Positions 16,513 to 25,625 are shown, counted from the first letter of the stretch. The stretch: DNA of 42,632 bases from a bacterium (GCA_023512255.1 JAILZY010000026.1:1-42632), one strand, 5' to 3'. A program made the numbers and translations. Notes: generated by a model not told the origin, from the sequence alone.

Positions 16513-18798
16513 TCACATCAGATTGATAGGGTCAACATCAATATCAATCTGAATTCCCTCACCAGTGAATCCTGCCTTAAATTCAGCTAGCCCAGCGCGG
16601 ATAAGATCATTGAGCAAAAGCGTATGGCTAGATTTTAGCAGAATCTGAAGCCGCCACTGGCCACGGATCTTGAAGATCGGAGCCTGGGCCGGTCCAAGAG
16701 CAATGATTTCATCCGGCTTGAGCGAAACAAGAAGGTTCATCAGCCGCGTCGCGGCTGCCTTGAGCAGATTGATATTCCCACCCCGAACAATGATATTGAC
16801 CATCCGGCTAAAGGGTGGATAGCCAAGCTCTCGGCGGTATTGGATCTCCTGCTGGTAAAAGGCCAGATAATCCATGCGGCTGGCACATTGGAGGCTGTAG
16901 TGCGAAGGGGAGAAGGTCTGCACTATGACCTCACCCTGGATATTTCCCCTACCGGCCCGTCCCGAAACCTGGGTAATCAACTGAAAGGTCCGCTCAGCGG
17001 AGCGAAAATCTGGCAGGTTAAGGATAGAGTCAGCAGCTACCACACCAACCAAGGTTACGTGGGGAAAATCAAGCCCCTTGGCGATCATCTGAGTGCCGAT
17101 CAGAATATCGATTTCACCCCGGCCAAGCCGGCAGAGGATTTTCTGATGTGAGCTCTTGCGGCTTACCGTATCCTGATCCATCCGCTCGACCCTGGCTGTG
17201 GGGAAAAGGCGGCTGATCTGCTCTTCAACCTTCTGAGTGCCTGATCCGATCCCCTGAAGCTGCCCTCCGCAGGCTGGACAGAGGGAAGGGGCCGGTAGTG
17301 CGAAATTGCAATAGTGGCAGCGAAGCCGCCTATCGCACAAGTGATAGGTTAGAGAGACGCTGCAATTTTTGCACTTTGGAACATGGCCGCACTCACAGCA
17401 AAGCAGAAAATGAGAAAAACCCCGGCGGTTGATGAACAGAATCGTCTGCTCCCCACGGCTAAGCCGTTGCTCGATAGCCTCAATCAGGGGACGAGAGAAG
17501 ATGAGCGACTTGCCTCTGCTGGCTCGAATTTCCGCTTTCATATCAATCAGTCGAATCCTGGGGCTGGCCTGGGTTGTGGCCCGACTCGGCAGACTGATCA
17601 GGCCAAATCTTCCCTGGCTGGCGTTGAAAAAGGTTTCAAGAGAAGGGGTGGCTGAGCCAAGCACCAAGAGAGCATTGGCCATCTTAGCCCGCATCAGGGC
17701 TACATCGCGGGCATGGTAGCGGGGCAAGTTATCCTGCTTGTAAGAGGTCTCATGTTCTTCGTCGAGCACAATCAAGCCAAGTTTTTCCAAAGGAGCAAAA
17801 ATTGCCGACCGCGCTCCAATGACCACTTTGGCCTCACCGCTTAGGATCTTGCGCCACTCATCCAGCCGCTCTCCGCGGCTTCGCCGGCAGTGGAGCACAG
17901 CAATCGTGCGGCCAAACAGGGCAAAAAAGCGGCTAATTAACTGATGAGTCAAGGAAATCTCAGGAACCATGACCAAGGCGGTCTTGCCCAAGCTGAGAGT
18001 GTGAGCTACGGCCTGAAGATAGACATAGGTTTTGCCACTTCCGGTAACTCCATGCAACACATAAGAAATAAATTCATCCCGCTCCAGGGCAGCCTTGATC
18101 GTCTGAATGGCCCGCTGCTGATCCTGAGTGGGAATGATCTCTTGGGCAGGAGCAGATGGTGTAGCCTCATTCTCTACCATGAGCGAATCAGGCCAAACCT
18201 CCTGCTCACAGATTTCGACCAGCCCCTGCCTGATCAGGCAATCGAGAGCGCCACAGCTTGCTCCGGTGAGCTTGAGAAGCTCCTGTCTGCTCATCTCCTT
18301 GATACTGCGGAGAGCAGAGAGGATCTTGGCTTGTTTTGGTGCCCTCAATCCTTGAAGCTGAAGAAAACTTTCCACTCTGGCCTCATCTGCCGTGAGCCGA
18401 ACCATTTTTTTCTTTTTACCGGCAATGGGCTTTTCCCTAAAGCTAACTCCGGCAGGCAGGCAGCCTGAAATCACCCTTCCCCAGGGGGCCAGATAGTAGT
18501 CAGCGATCCACCTGGTCAAGCGCAGGATCGAAGGAGGAATGAGCGGCCTGTCATCCAAAACCTCAAGGATTTCCTTGATCTCGATATCCTTGCCATCTCC
18601 ATCGTGAGCAGCAGGATGAGGCAGGATGAGGTGGTTGGGTACTTCAGCAATTACCTCAACTAGATAGCCGATAACCCGGCGGCTGCGGAAAGGGACCAAG
18701 ACCCTTGTACCCAAGGTTGCTTTCTCAACCAAGTGTGGGGGAATCCTGTAGGTGAAAACTTTATCCAAGGGGATATTGATCACTACCTGGGCAAACAT
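16513..18798 (-). CDS. priA: Primosomal replication-restart helicase PriA
   Basis: This 761-residue superfamily 2 helicase recognises stalled replication forks and D-loops and reloads the replisome. In order it has the N-terminal 3'-end binding domain ('FAQVVINIPLDKVFTYRIP'), a winged-helix region (about 100-200), helicase lobe 1 with Walker A 'GVTGSGKT' (Lys256) and 'DEEH' at 346-349, and the zinc-binding insert (about 465-515) with paired CxxC motifs ('CCECGH', 'CKNCS', 'CHYC', 'CPAC'). Lobe 2 follows with 'QMIAKGLDFPHVTLVG' and 'QVSGRAGRG', then the C-terminal domain. All key residues are present and the length is slightly above E. coli PriA (732). It is the second gene after the UDG-like gene on the same strand. 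Confidence 0.96.
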   Translation of the reverse strand: MFAQVVINIPLDKVFTYRIPPHLVEKATLGTRVLVPFRSRRVIGYLVEVIAEVPNHLILPHPAAHDGDGKDIEIKEILEVLDDRPLIPPSILRLTRWIADYYLAPWGRVISGCLPAGVSFREKPIAGKKKKMVRLTADEARVESFLQLQGLRAPKQAKILSALRSIKEMSRQELLKLTGASCGALDCLIRQGLVEICEQEVWPDSLMVENEATPSAPAQEIIPTQDQQRAIQTIKAALERDEFISYVLHGVTGSGKTYVYLQAVAHTLSLGKTALVMVPEISLTHQLISRFFALFGRTIAVLHCRRSRGERLDEWRKILSGEAKVVIGARSAIFAPLEKLGLIVLDEEHETSYKQDNLPRYHARDVALMRAKMANALLVLGSATPSLETFFNASQGRFGLISLPSRATTQASPRIRLIDMKAEIRASRGKSLIFSRPLIEAIEQRLSRGEQTILFINRRGFSHFLLCCECGHVPKCKNCSVSLTYHLCDRRLRCHYCNFALPAPSLCPACGGQLQGIGSGTQKVEEQISRLFPTARVERMDQDTVSRKSSHQKILCRLGRGEIDILIGTQMIAKGLDFPHVTLVGVVAADSILNLPDFRSAERTFQLITQVSGRAGRGNIQGEVIVQTFSPSHYSLQCASRMDYLAFYQQEIQYRRELGYPPFSRMVNIIVRGGNINLLKAAATRLMNLLVSLKPDEIIALGPAQAPIFKIRGQWRLQILLKSSHTLLLNDLIRAGLAEFKAGFTGEGIQIDIDVDPINLM

Positions 18799-18833
18799 AG
18801 GTTCTCAGGCCATCCCATCTATATTTTGGGTAT

Positions 18834-18902
18834 AAACTTTGGGCATAAAGTTTTAGGAGGATGGTTTGGAAGGAACCCTTTTTCAAAAGGGTTCCTTCCA
18901 AA
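18834..18902. repeat. Dispersed double-hairpin repeat, copy B
   Basis: AAACTTT/AAAGTTT forms a small stem (18834-18853), followed by a perfect 18-bp inverted repeat TTTGGAAGGAACCCTTTT (18865-18882) with 18885-18902. It has the same sequence and orientation as copy A near 15817-15903. It lies between the UDG-like gene and priA. Confidence 0.82.
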
Positions 18903-18928
18903 ATACCATTCCTCCTCTATATCCACTA

Positions 18929-18967
18929 TACACGCCTCTCACTACCTAATACACGCCTCTCACTACC
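18929..18967. repeat. Two direct repeats of 18 bp, period 21
   Basis: TACACGCCTCTCACTACC occurs at 18929-18946 and 18950-18967, just after the UDG-like stop codon in the direction of transcription. Confidence 0.8.
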
Positions 18968-18972
18968 CACCT

Positions 18973-19728
18973 CTATTCTGACAATTCCTTGCTGATCAAT
19001 TGCATATCCTGCCAAACAAGCTTTTTTTTCTCTCTTATTTCCCTCTCTTCGGTAGTTTGCAGAATGAAGCCTGGAGAATAGGTGGGGATGACTCTTGTTT
19101 GTCTCTCCCCGACCCAGAGGGAGAAGAGCTTTCCTCGAAGGTCGCACACCGATCCCATTGGTCTTCCCAGCACAGTCTGGGTAGCTAAGGCATCAAGGTT
19201 ATCGAGGGTACAGATGACCCGAGGCCTTTCTAAAAGCTGCAATTCCTGAAGAAGAATCCTTCGGCATCTCAAAGATGCCTGAGCTCGGATCGGCCCATCA
19301 GCTTCAGGGAGAGGGCATTTTACAGCATAGGTCAGATAGATCCTCTCCCGACTGAGCTTGAGGGCGCTCAAGAGCCTATCGAACAATTCCCCTTCCTCTC
19401 CCTGCAATGGCTTTCGGCGAGCGACTTCAGCCACCCCGGGCGAGCGAGCAACAAAAACGAGGGGAGAGGCTCGATCTCCCTCTCCGGCAACAGCCAAAGA
19501 CCTATGAAGCGATATCAGACAGCGACGGCATCGGCCAAGATAGCTGGTGAGCTCATCCAAGGAGGCGAAAGGAGAGAACGGCGGCTGATCTTCTTCAAAA
19601 TTCAAGGGCATTCCGATCAGACCGCTATTTTGGTAGTATTGAATCGAGCTCCTCACCAAGTGAACGAGCTGATTGTATTCTCTTTTAAACTGAGTAAGGG
19701 AGAAGATAGGTAACATATATGTTGTCAT
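18973..19728 (-). CDS. UDG family 4-like Fe-S protein with altered catalytic motifs
   Basis: This 251-residue protein has the overall plan of family 4 uracil-DNA glycosylases. It has a CxxC pair (about residue 68, 'GRCRRCL'), a first motif followed by a long helix ('GELFDRLLSALKLSRERIYLTYAVKCPLP'), the third and fourth Cys spaced 16 apart ('KCPLPEADG...SLRC'), and a C-terminal motif before 'VWQDM'. The four Cys could hold the 4Fe-4S cluster. However, motif 1, normally GExPG, reads 'ARSPG', and motif 2, normally HPxx, reads 'YSPGF', so the usual Glu and His are missing. Uracil excision activity is therefore doubtful. It may bind DNA or act on another lesion. It probably heads a two-gene unit with priA. 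A second ATG lies four codons downstream. Confidence 0.75.
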   Translation of the reverse strand: MTTYMLPIFSLTQFKREYNQLVHLVRSSIQYYQNSGLIGMPLNFEEDQPPFSPFASLDELTSYLGRCRRCLISLHRSLAVAGEGDRASPLVFVARSPGVAEVARRKPLQGEEGELFDRLLSALKLSRERIYLTYAVKCPLPEADGPIRAQASLRCRRILLQELQLLERPRVICTLDNLDALATQTVLGRPMGSVCDLRGKLFSLWVGERQTRVIPTYSPGFILQTTEEREIREKKKLVWQDMQLISKELSE

Positions 19729-19740
19729 GATCTAATTAAG

Positions 19741-19853
19741 TGGTTCTTTCGCTAACAAAGTGCGCAATTTAGGCGACCCTTAGAGCCGCCCCTACAATTG
19801 ATAGCGTAATTGATACGCTGCGTATTTGTGTTACGCACTTAGCGAAAAGACCA
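19741..19853. mobile_element. MITE-like element, copy 1 (113 bp)
   Basis: Terminal inverted repeats start TGGTTCTTTCGCTAA at the left and end TTAGCGAAAAGACCA at the right. Extended arms carry GTGCG/CGCAC. The 5-base word TTAAG directly flanks both ends (19736-19740 and 19854-19858), as expected for a target-site duplication. There is no coding capacity. The reverse complement of 41877-42009 aligns along its whole length. Confidence 0.85.
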
Positions 19854-19858
19854 TTAAG

Positions 19859-20169
19859 GTTACAAGATAAAATAAGCGCAATCGCTGGTCAGAAAATTGC
19901 AGGGACGCGGTTTTGGTCGCACTATCAGCGTGATCAAACTTACCATAGTCTTTCGATTTTATCAACTCTGATTCCCTGCTCAAAAAGATAAAGAATAGAG
20001 CACTTATGATAAACTACGGACAAAATATTCAAATAAGGGCCAATAAATTCTTCGATAGTCTCCTTCCTAGACTCTGAATTGGATTTGATTTTTGTGATTT
20101 AAATCTATAAAATTTTAAAGATATTGGGTTGGGTCTAGGTTCTGATTCTGCTATTAAAGGACAGTAGCA
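19859..20169. other. Intergenic gap before the Ig-like gene
   Basis: No gene was seen. Near 19872-19895 a short stretch (AAGCGCAATCGCTGGTCA) resembles the centre of the inverted-repeat element at 41358-41470 (AAGCGCCTCGCTGGTCA) and may be a remnant of the same family. The rest is AT-rich. Confidence 0.4.
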
Positions 20170-21897
20170 ATGGGAGTAAAAGACAACGACAGAAAAAAAC
20201 GACCTATCTTCGGCTACGTTAGCCTGCTGCTGGCAGGTCTAACTTGTTTTAGCATCTTGGTTATCTTTTCGGCTTCAACCGCGGCCAGCAGGTCATTAGT
20301 GATTGACGATTTTGAATATTGGGATTCTCCCTATAACCACGGCTGGCAAAGTTCTGATTATGCTTATCCGGTCATGGGTTATGGAATCGGATATGGCCAG
20401 ATATTCACCCAGCTTGATTTCGCCGAAGGGAGTAGGGTTTTAACCGTGCACTATCAGCCCTCTGTCTTTAACCGTATGGAGCCATACTGTCTGGCAAACT
20501 ATAAGTTAAAAGATCCTGAAACTGGCCAAGCACCAAAAACTGTTGGCTTTAGCTACAAGCTGAAGGCCCCGATAAGCTTTGAAAACTTTACTCACCTTAG
20601 ATGTTTTCTCCTGATCAAAACCTCAGAGAGCGGCTGGCTTTGGTTAAGCTATCTTCCTGTTGAGGGAAAGAAGGTGCAGGATTTGGGGAATTTTTTACCC
20701 GCTACTCCTCCCCCCTCAGAGCTCATACCGTCTGGCTCTAGCCCCATTCGCTGCCTAGGCTATCCTGCCGGACGCGAGCTTCAGGATTCTACCTGGCATT
20801 GTCTGGTTCGCAATCTGGCCAAAGACCTGACCCAGGCTGTTGAGGAAGGCTTTTTGCCCGCGCCTCAAACCCTTGAGGGAATCTATGGGATTGTCTTTTT
20901 AGGGTATGAATATTCTGTGGATGAGATCACCTTGACCGATGACCTTTGGCGTTATGAAAACCGCCATCCTTTTGTCTGGAATCCAGGACCACAGTTTGCC
21001 ACCCTGTTTGAGCCTTTTGAGCTGGTTCTCTATGCCTCTGATCCGGAGAATAAAAAGCTCTCCTTTCATATTCAAGTCGATGGCTGGGGTATTCATGGTC
21101 TTCCTGCAGATAGAGGATTTTCACTCAGAGAGCTTGGCCCAGGCGACTTTCCAGATGATCCCTATCTGGCCGCTATTCCTTCCATTCAAAGGGCTATGAT
21201 AAGTTTTACTCCTCAGTATCTTGAGGATTTGATAGTTACGGTAACGGTATCTGATGGCTACACTAACGATATCACCATGTTTCCCTTGTCAGTGGTTAAC
21301 TACAGGGTTCAGAATCATCCCCCTTATATTCAGCGAAGCGGTATAATTTCACGGTTTGTGGCCTGGGTGGGAGAGCCGTTCTCCCATCAGGTCAGGGCAT
21401 TTGACCCAGACTATGATCAGCTTACCTACTCGGCCACGATTAACGGCCTGCCCAGCTATCAGTACGGCCCCTGGCAAGAGCCTCTCATTGATCCCCACAG
21501 CGGTCTGATCAAATTCACCCCCCAATTTGAGGGTTTTTTTAAGCTTACGGTAGTGGTCAGGGATGAAAAAGGAGCCATCGGTCAATCTGTCTGGGATTTG
21601 ACCGTAGCCAACCGCGGCGCTTGGCTCAATCACCCACCGGTAAGGGTGGTAAATATACCCAGCCCGCAGATGGTCCGCGCTGGTGAGCTCTACACCGTAG
21701 CCACCGGCTTTGTTGATCCTGATGGCGATGACCTATACTACAGTACCAACATCGGCGCTATGACCCCGGATGGAACCTTCTCCTTCCTAACCTACTTTCC
21801 TGGCCAGTACCAAGTAAGTATTATTGCCTACGACTTTTTAGGAGCCCATACCTACCTTAATTTTCTCCTCGATGTCCAGCCTTGGTGGAGCTATTGA
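20170..21897 (+). CDS. Exported multidomain protein with cadherin/He_PIG-type Ig-like repeats
   Basis: This 575-residue protein has an N-terminal signal peptide (about residues 14-40). A beta-rich N-terminal domain follows (about 44-250, 'SLVIDDFEYWDSPYNHGWQ'). Similar openings are seen in carbohydrate-binding-like jelly-roll modules. Three Ig-like modules come next, about 265-380, 385-480 and 488-573. The last two start 'NHPP' and contain the D-x-D-x-D turn typical of cadherin/putative-Ig folds ('FDPDYDQLTY', 'VDPDGDDLYY'). These calcium-binding-like turns suggest a rigid extracellular stalk. No protease or glycosidase active site is visible. It probably works at the cell surface in adhesion or glycan contact. 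It is a solitary gene with AAAGGA upstream of ATG 20170. Confidence 0.8.
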   Translation: MGVKDNDRKKRPIFGYVSLLLAGLTCFSILVIFSASTAASRSLVIDDFEYWDSPYNHGWQSSDYAYPVMGYGIGYGQIFTQLDFAEGSRVLTVHYQPSVFNRMEPYCLANYKLKDPETGQAPKTVGFSYKLKAPISFENFTHLRCFLLIKTSESGWLWLSYLPVEGKKVQDLGNFLPATPPPSELIPSGSSPIRCLGYPAGRELQDSTWHCLVRNLAKDLTQAVEEGFLPAPQTLEGIYGIVFLGYEYSVDEITLTDDLWRYENRHPFVWNPGPQFATLFEPFELVLYASDPENKKLSFHIQVDGWGIHGLPADRGFSLRELGPGDFPDDPYLAAIPSIQRAMISFTPQYLEDLIVTVTVSDGYTNDITMFPLSVVNYRVQNHPPYIQRSGIISRFVAWVGEPFSHQVRAFDPDYDQLTYSATINGLPSYQYGPWQEPLIDPHSGLIKFTPQFEGFFKLTVVVRDEKGAIGQSVWDLTVANRGAWLNHPPVRVVNIPSPQMVRAGELYTVATGFVDPDGDDLYYSTNIGAMTPDGTFSFLTYFPGQYQVSIIAYDFLGAHTYLNFLLDVQPWWSY

Positions 21898-22158
21898 TTC
21901 TTGATTGGTTTTACTAAGAGTATCGCTTAAGGATCATTGATCACTTTTTCCACACCTTGCCTGCCCTGGCCTGCTTTTCTTATCCTGCCTGCTAGAGAGA
22001 CCTTCTATAAAAAATATTAGGTATTAAAAATGCATATCTATTGGCTCGATCAGATTTAATTTTAACCGCAGGAAGCAAACCCTGAAATTTTTTAGCCACA
22101 AGTGAGGTGATTTTGGGATTGCTGGGAGTTCCTCAATTTAGCAGGAAGGAATAATTTA

Positions 22159-22187
22159 TTGACATTATTTGCATCTGCTATTATATT
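22159..22187 (+). promoter_or_regulatory. Sigma-70 promoter of the first methyltransferase-like gene
   Basis: TTGACA (22159-22164), a 17-base spacer and TATATT (22182-22187) are present. The position rules out the upstream TTG at 22169 as a start codon and predicts a leader of about 65 bases before ATG 22259. Confidence 0.75.
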
Positions 22188-22258
22188 TAGAAATACTGAA
22201 AATAAATTTGGCTTATTGCTTCTTTTTAACCTTCTTTTCAAATGAGAGGCTGCACAAT

Positions 22259-23119
22259 ATGAGTAATAAAATGAACAATAACTGCTCAGGAAAAAATCCT
22301 GCTGCTGTCTATCTATCTAGAATTATCGATGATCCGGTTCCGTTTTTATTCTTCGGCTCTCTAGTTAGTTTGAAGATCTATCACTTTATTGGGAAAATCG
22401 ACCTTACCACTGATTTTGTCAGCATCATGTATGGAATTGACCAGAGCATGTCTGGCATCAAGGCAATTCTATTTTCACGGCCTGTGCTAGATCTGTTCTA
22501 TACAATCACTGCCATTTTGTTTGATCTGCTGATCATCATCAGCTATCTGATTCGGGTCAAACCGGTCAGCAACCAAGGGAAAGCCAAAGGGTTTTGGGAA
22601 ATGTGGTATCCGATTATCACTGTTCTCATTCCCATGATTTCATTTACCTATCTTCTGTATCGCCCTATTCCGGTAGAAAAAGATCCGCTGTTTCGAAATC
22701 TCTACCAGTCTGCCACCTTTGTTCATAGTGTCGGCCTGGCCGGTTTTCTGCTCTCCCTGATTGGGTGCACGCTGAGCATCATTGTTCTGTGGAAGCTAAA
22801 AAATTCCTTCAGCCTAATGGTTGAGGTCAGGGAGCTGGTAACCGATGGTATGTATAAATACATGAGACATCCGCTCTATGCTGCCGAATTGACCCATGCT
22901 CTTGGCACAACCCTGCTGCTGCTGAACTCGGCCAGCATTTCAATCTACATTCTTTTCTTTACCCTAGAGGCCATCAGAGCAAAATTTGAGGAAAGAAAAC
23001 TGCTGGCAGTGATTCCCGAATATGCTGACTATAAAGCCAGAACAGGCTTTTTCTTCCCTAAATTTGGCGGTGCACCACAAAAAGCCAAATTGCACGGGGT
23101 AGCGCAAAGATCATTTTAA
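22259..23119 (+). CDS. ICMT/PEMT-like membrane methyltransferase, paralogue 1
   Basis: From ATG 22259 this polytopic protein has 286 residues and about six hydrophobic segments. The C-terminal part has the signature of the isoprenylcysteine carboxyl methyltransferase / phospholipid methyltransferase superfamily: 'LVTDGMYKYMRHPLYAAEL', then 'AKFEERKLLAVIPEYADYKARTGFFFP'. The 'RHP-Y' and 'E-R/K' elements bind S-adenosylmethionine in this fold. Bacterial members methylate diverse lipophilic substrates; the substrate here is unknown. A longer version from TTG 22169 is rejected because that codon lies inside the promoter spacer. The next gene is a diverged paralogue in the same orientation, so the pair arose by tandem duplication. 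Confidence 0.83.
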   Translation: MSNKMNNNCSGKNPAAVYLSRIIDDPVPFLFFGSLVSLKIYHFIGKIDLTTDFVSIMYGIDQSMSGIKAILFSRPVLDLFYTITAILFDLLIIISYLIRVKPVSNQGKAKGFWEMWYPIITVLIPMISFTYLLYRPIPVEKDPLFRNLYQSATFVHSVGLAGFLLSLIGCTLSIIVLWKLKNSFSLMVEVRELVTDGMYKYMRHPLYAAELTHALGTTLLLLNSASISIYILFFTLEAIRAKFEERKLLAVIPEYADYKARTGFFFPKFGGAPQKAKLHGVAQRSF

Positions 23120-23213
23120 GATTTTAGATTTTAGATTTTGTCGAATCTTTCAATCCACCTTCACCAGGGGGAGGCTACCATTTTCTCCTCTTTGGAGGGT
23201 GTCATCCCCCTGG
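23115..23213 (+). repeat. Short tandem repeat and nested inverted repeat between the paralogues
   Basis: Three units of GATTTTA (about 23118-23138) follow the stop codon. Then CCAGGGGGA (23164-23172) pairs with TCCCCCTGG (23205-23213), enclosing a second stem CTCC/GGAG. The structure may attenuate or terminate transcription between the two genes, though no T-run follows. Confidence 0.6.
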
Positions 23214-23264
23214 GGTTGTGCGAAAAAACGCAAAAGAAATAATATCAACAATTAAAGATGAGGA

Positions 23265-24065
23265 ATGGGAATGGTCGCGTACATTCAGGGTATTTTTCAG
23301 ACTCTTATAGACAATTGGAGTATGATACTTCCCCTGCTCTTTTTTTCTCTCTTTATCTATTGGATCTCTCCTGAGGAGGGCCGCCAATGGATAAAAAATT
23401 ATCCTGTTCCAATCATCTTTTTCCTGATCATGTTCCTTCGGGTTCTGATAACTACCCTATTCAGTCTGAAAACACAGCTCAGTTTTCCCTCAATTCTTGG
23501 GATAGTCAACAGCCTCTTTGTGGCTATTTTCATGGGAATCGTGGTCTTCAGCTACATTATTCGATCCGCGCCAAAGAAACAAGCTCAAGGGGTGTTGGAA
23601 AGATTCTATCCGGTTTTCGTGGTGGTTTTTCACCTGATTGGAACCTCGATTCTATCTACCCATACTAAGAGCAACTATGTGCCCTGGGTGTATATTACCG
23701 GTCTCATCCTGTGTGTTAGTGGAATAACCCTAAATATCGCCTCTCTTTGGCAGCTAAAAAACTCCTTTAGCGTCATGGTCGAGGTGAGAAAGCTAGTCAA
23801 TACCGGCGTCTACCGCCTCATTCGCCACCCTCTCTACACTGGCGAACTCATTCACCTATTAGGGGTCTGCATGCTGTTCAATAATCGCTTTTCCTACCTA
23901 TTTTTTATTGTAGTTACTACCATGCAGCTTTCACGGGCCAAACTGGAAGAGCGAAAGCTGTCGATGCATCTGCCCGAATACCGTCTCTACAAACAGCAGA
24001 CAGGCTTTATCTTCCCACGGCTTGGAATCCTGTGGACGCAGTGGAGAAGGGGCGGAGGGAATTAG
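23265..24065 (+). CDS. ICMT/PEMT-like membrane methyltransferase, paralogue 2
   Basis: This 266-residue polytopic membrane protein shares a colinear core with its upstream neighbour: 'LKNSFSVMVEVRKLV' matches 'LKNSFSLMVEVRELV', and 'RHPLYTGELIHLLG' matches 'RHPLYAAELTHALG'. Both have 'AKLEERKLS'-type and 'PEY..YK..TGF.FP' endings. It therefore has the same SAM-dependent methyltransferase fold with an unknown lipophilic substrate. The N-terminal half diverges strongly, suggesting different substrates. Two ATGs (23265 and 23271) are possible; the second has GAGG at better spacing. It converges with the GT-C-like gene. Confidence 0.83.
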   Translation: MGMVAYIQGIFQTLIDNWSMILPLLFFSLFIYWISPEEGRQWIKNYPVPIIFFLIMFLRVLITTLFSLKTQLSFPSILGIVNSLFVAIFMGIVVFSYIIRSAPKKQAQGVLERFYPVFVVVFHLIGTSILSTHTKSNYVPWVYITGLILCVSGITLNIASLWQLKNSFSVMVEVRKLVNTGVYRLIRHPLYTGELIHLLGVCMLFNNRFSYLFFIVVTTMQLSRAKLEERKLSMHLPEYRLYKQQTGFIFPRLGILWTQWRRGGGN

Positions 24066-24104
24066 GGAATTAAAAAATAAGGGAATTAAAGATAGGCAAA
24101 TCTC

Positions 24105-25625
24105 TCACTCCTCCACCTTTTCATACACAACGGCCACAGCTGTATCTTTGGTCATCTGCCAAAAGGGACTGATTTGCAGCCAAGGCAACATGAGTTGTGC
24201 TTCCCATGAGCGCTTATATAAAATAATAGCCTCGATCTGGTATTTGGCTGCAAGCTCGGCAAAGTATTTCGGATCTGCCAGCCTCTGAATATTATTCAGG
24301 AAATCACCGTAGACCTCCCACCTGCCATCCAAGGCTACTTTTCGAGGAGGATACAGCTGCCACAGGAGATAGCCTCCGATATCAGAGCTGTTAAAGATGT
24401 TTCCAGCTATATTTTTGCTCCTAAGGTAGGAGACGGCCTCGGTTGGATAGGTCGCCGAGAGGCCAAAGCCGAAGCTACGCAAATAACCAAGCCGCCGATA
24501 GAGACTGTTATTAACAATAGATACACAAATTAAAAGGCAAAGAACAATACACCCTGCTCCGGCTATTGGCTCGATGGGCTGGCCGGAAACCTGCGACCTT
24601 TTCTCCCGCACAAAGTCAAAAATTCCGTAAATATTCCTGATCGTCATCGGAGTAGCCACAATGGCTAACAAGGGTACATTTCTTATGGCTAGGGTTGACA
24701 GATAGAGGAAAGCCCCGTATGGGAAAAGATGAGCCAGGCGGATACGCTTTGCCTGAAAGAGCAAGGCAAGAGCTGAAAGAGGAAGAAATATCCTGTAGAT
24801 GACCGAAGGATCAGGAAATGGAGCATGTTTGATCGCCAGGGGAGAGACCAGCTCGGCGACCAGGGAAAAGATCGTTGGCTTGACTTTCAGCTCGCTGAAG
24901 ATCTTATAAGGATATAAAATGCCATCAAGTCCATTGGCGTTAAGTAGGAGAGCAAAGCAGGTCAGGCCAAAAAGTAGCCCTTTCTGCTTCCATTCCCTGA
25001 AGGTAACTTGAGGGGATGAAAAGATGCTCGGTAAATAGCGAGCAAGCCCAGCCTGAAGCAAATCTCCTAAAAGGTATAGCCCAAGAAAGGCGCCCCCCAA
25101 AAGATGCAGACCGTGCATATTAGCCCACAGCACCTGACTGATTGGGATAATTATCAGGGCAAGCCGAGGTGAGCGGGAAAAATTTTCAGCAAAATAAACA
25201 AAAACAGCCAGAAAGAGAAAGGTGAAAATCTCAGGTCTTAGTAGAAATCTCTGGAAGGACATAAAGAGGGCCAAAAGACAAATTAAGATAGAGGCAGGGT
25301 AGTATTCCTTGCGGTAGACAGTAAGAAAGAGCAGGCCGAAGGTCGCAGCCACAATGAGCATCCGCAGCATGATGCTACCGCTAACCCCTAAGAGAGCATA
25401 CGAAAGATACAAGATGACTTGAAACAGCCAGTGAGAGTCAACCCACGGATTCCCCTGAGCGATATAGGAAAAAATATCCTGCCTAGGGATGGATCGGCTC
25501 GAAAAGATATACTCGCCGGCCTTCATATGCCAGCCAACATCAAAATCCACAATTTTAAACCAGCCAAGCAGTATAACCACCAGAAAGAAAGAGAGAATCG
25601 CTAAATATCGTAAGGCCTTTTTCAT
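24105..25625 (-). CDS. Polytopic membrane protein, GT-C-like
   Basis: This 506-residue inner-membrane protein has about ten to eleven transmembrane helices. The first loop carries 'DFDVGWHMKAGEYI' and then 'DIFSYIAQGNPWVDSHWL'. This Asp-bearing loop is typical of GT-C glycosyltransferase-like proteins (PMT/ArnT superfamily), where the acidic residue is the catalytic base. A soluble C-terminal domain (about 395-506) has 'NSSDIGGYLLWQLYPPRKVALDGR'-type sequence seen in the same family. Lipid-linked sugar transfer is therefore plausible but unproven. The first residues (MKKALRYL) fit a membrane start. It is divergent from the subtilase gene across a 342-base gap. Confidence 0.75.
   Translation of the reverse strand: MKKALRYLAILSFFLVVILLGWFKIVDFDVGWHMKAGEYIFSSRSIPRQDIFSYIAQGNPWVDSHWLFQVILYLSYALLGVSGSIMLRMLIVAATFGLLFLTVYRKEYYPASILICLLALFMSFQRFLLRPEIFTFLFLAVFVYFAENFSRSPRLALIIIPISQVLWANMHGLHLLGGAFLGLYLLGDLLQAGLARYLPSIFSSPQVTFREWKQKGLLFGLTCFALLLNANGLDGILYPYKIFSELKVKPTIFSLVAELVSPLAIKHAPFPDPSVIYRIFLPLSALALLFQAKRIRLAHLFPYGAFLYLSTLAIRNVPLLAIVATPMTIRNIYGIFDFVREKRSQVSGQPIEPIAGAGCIVLCLLICVSIVNNSLYRRLGYLRSFGFGLSATYPTEAVSYLRSKNIAGNIFNSSDIGGYLLWQLYPPRKVALDGRWEVYGDFLNNIQRLADPKYFAELAAKYQIEAIILYKRSWEAQLMLPWLQISPFWQMTKDTAVAVVYEKVEE

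Noticed and set aside
17944-18468. 174-codon + strand ORF
   Set aside because: It is antisense to the priA helicase domain; no domain is recognisable.
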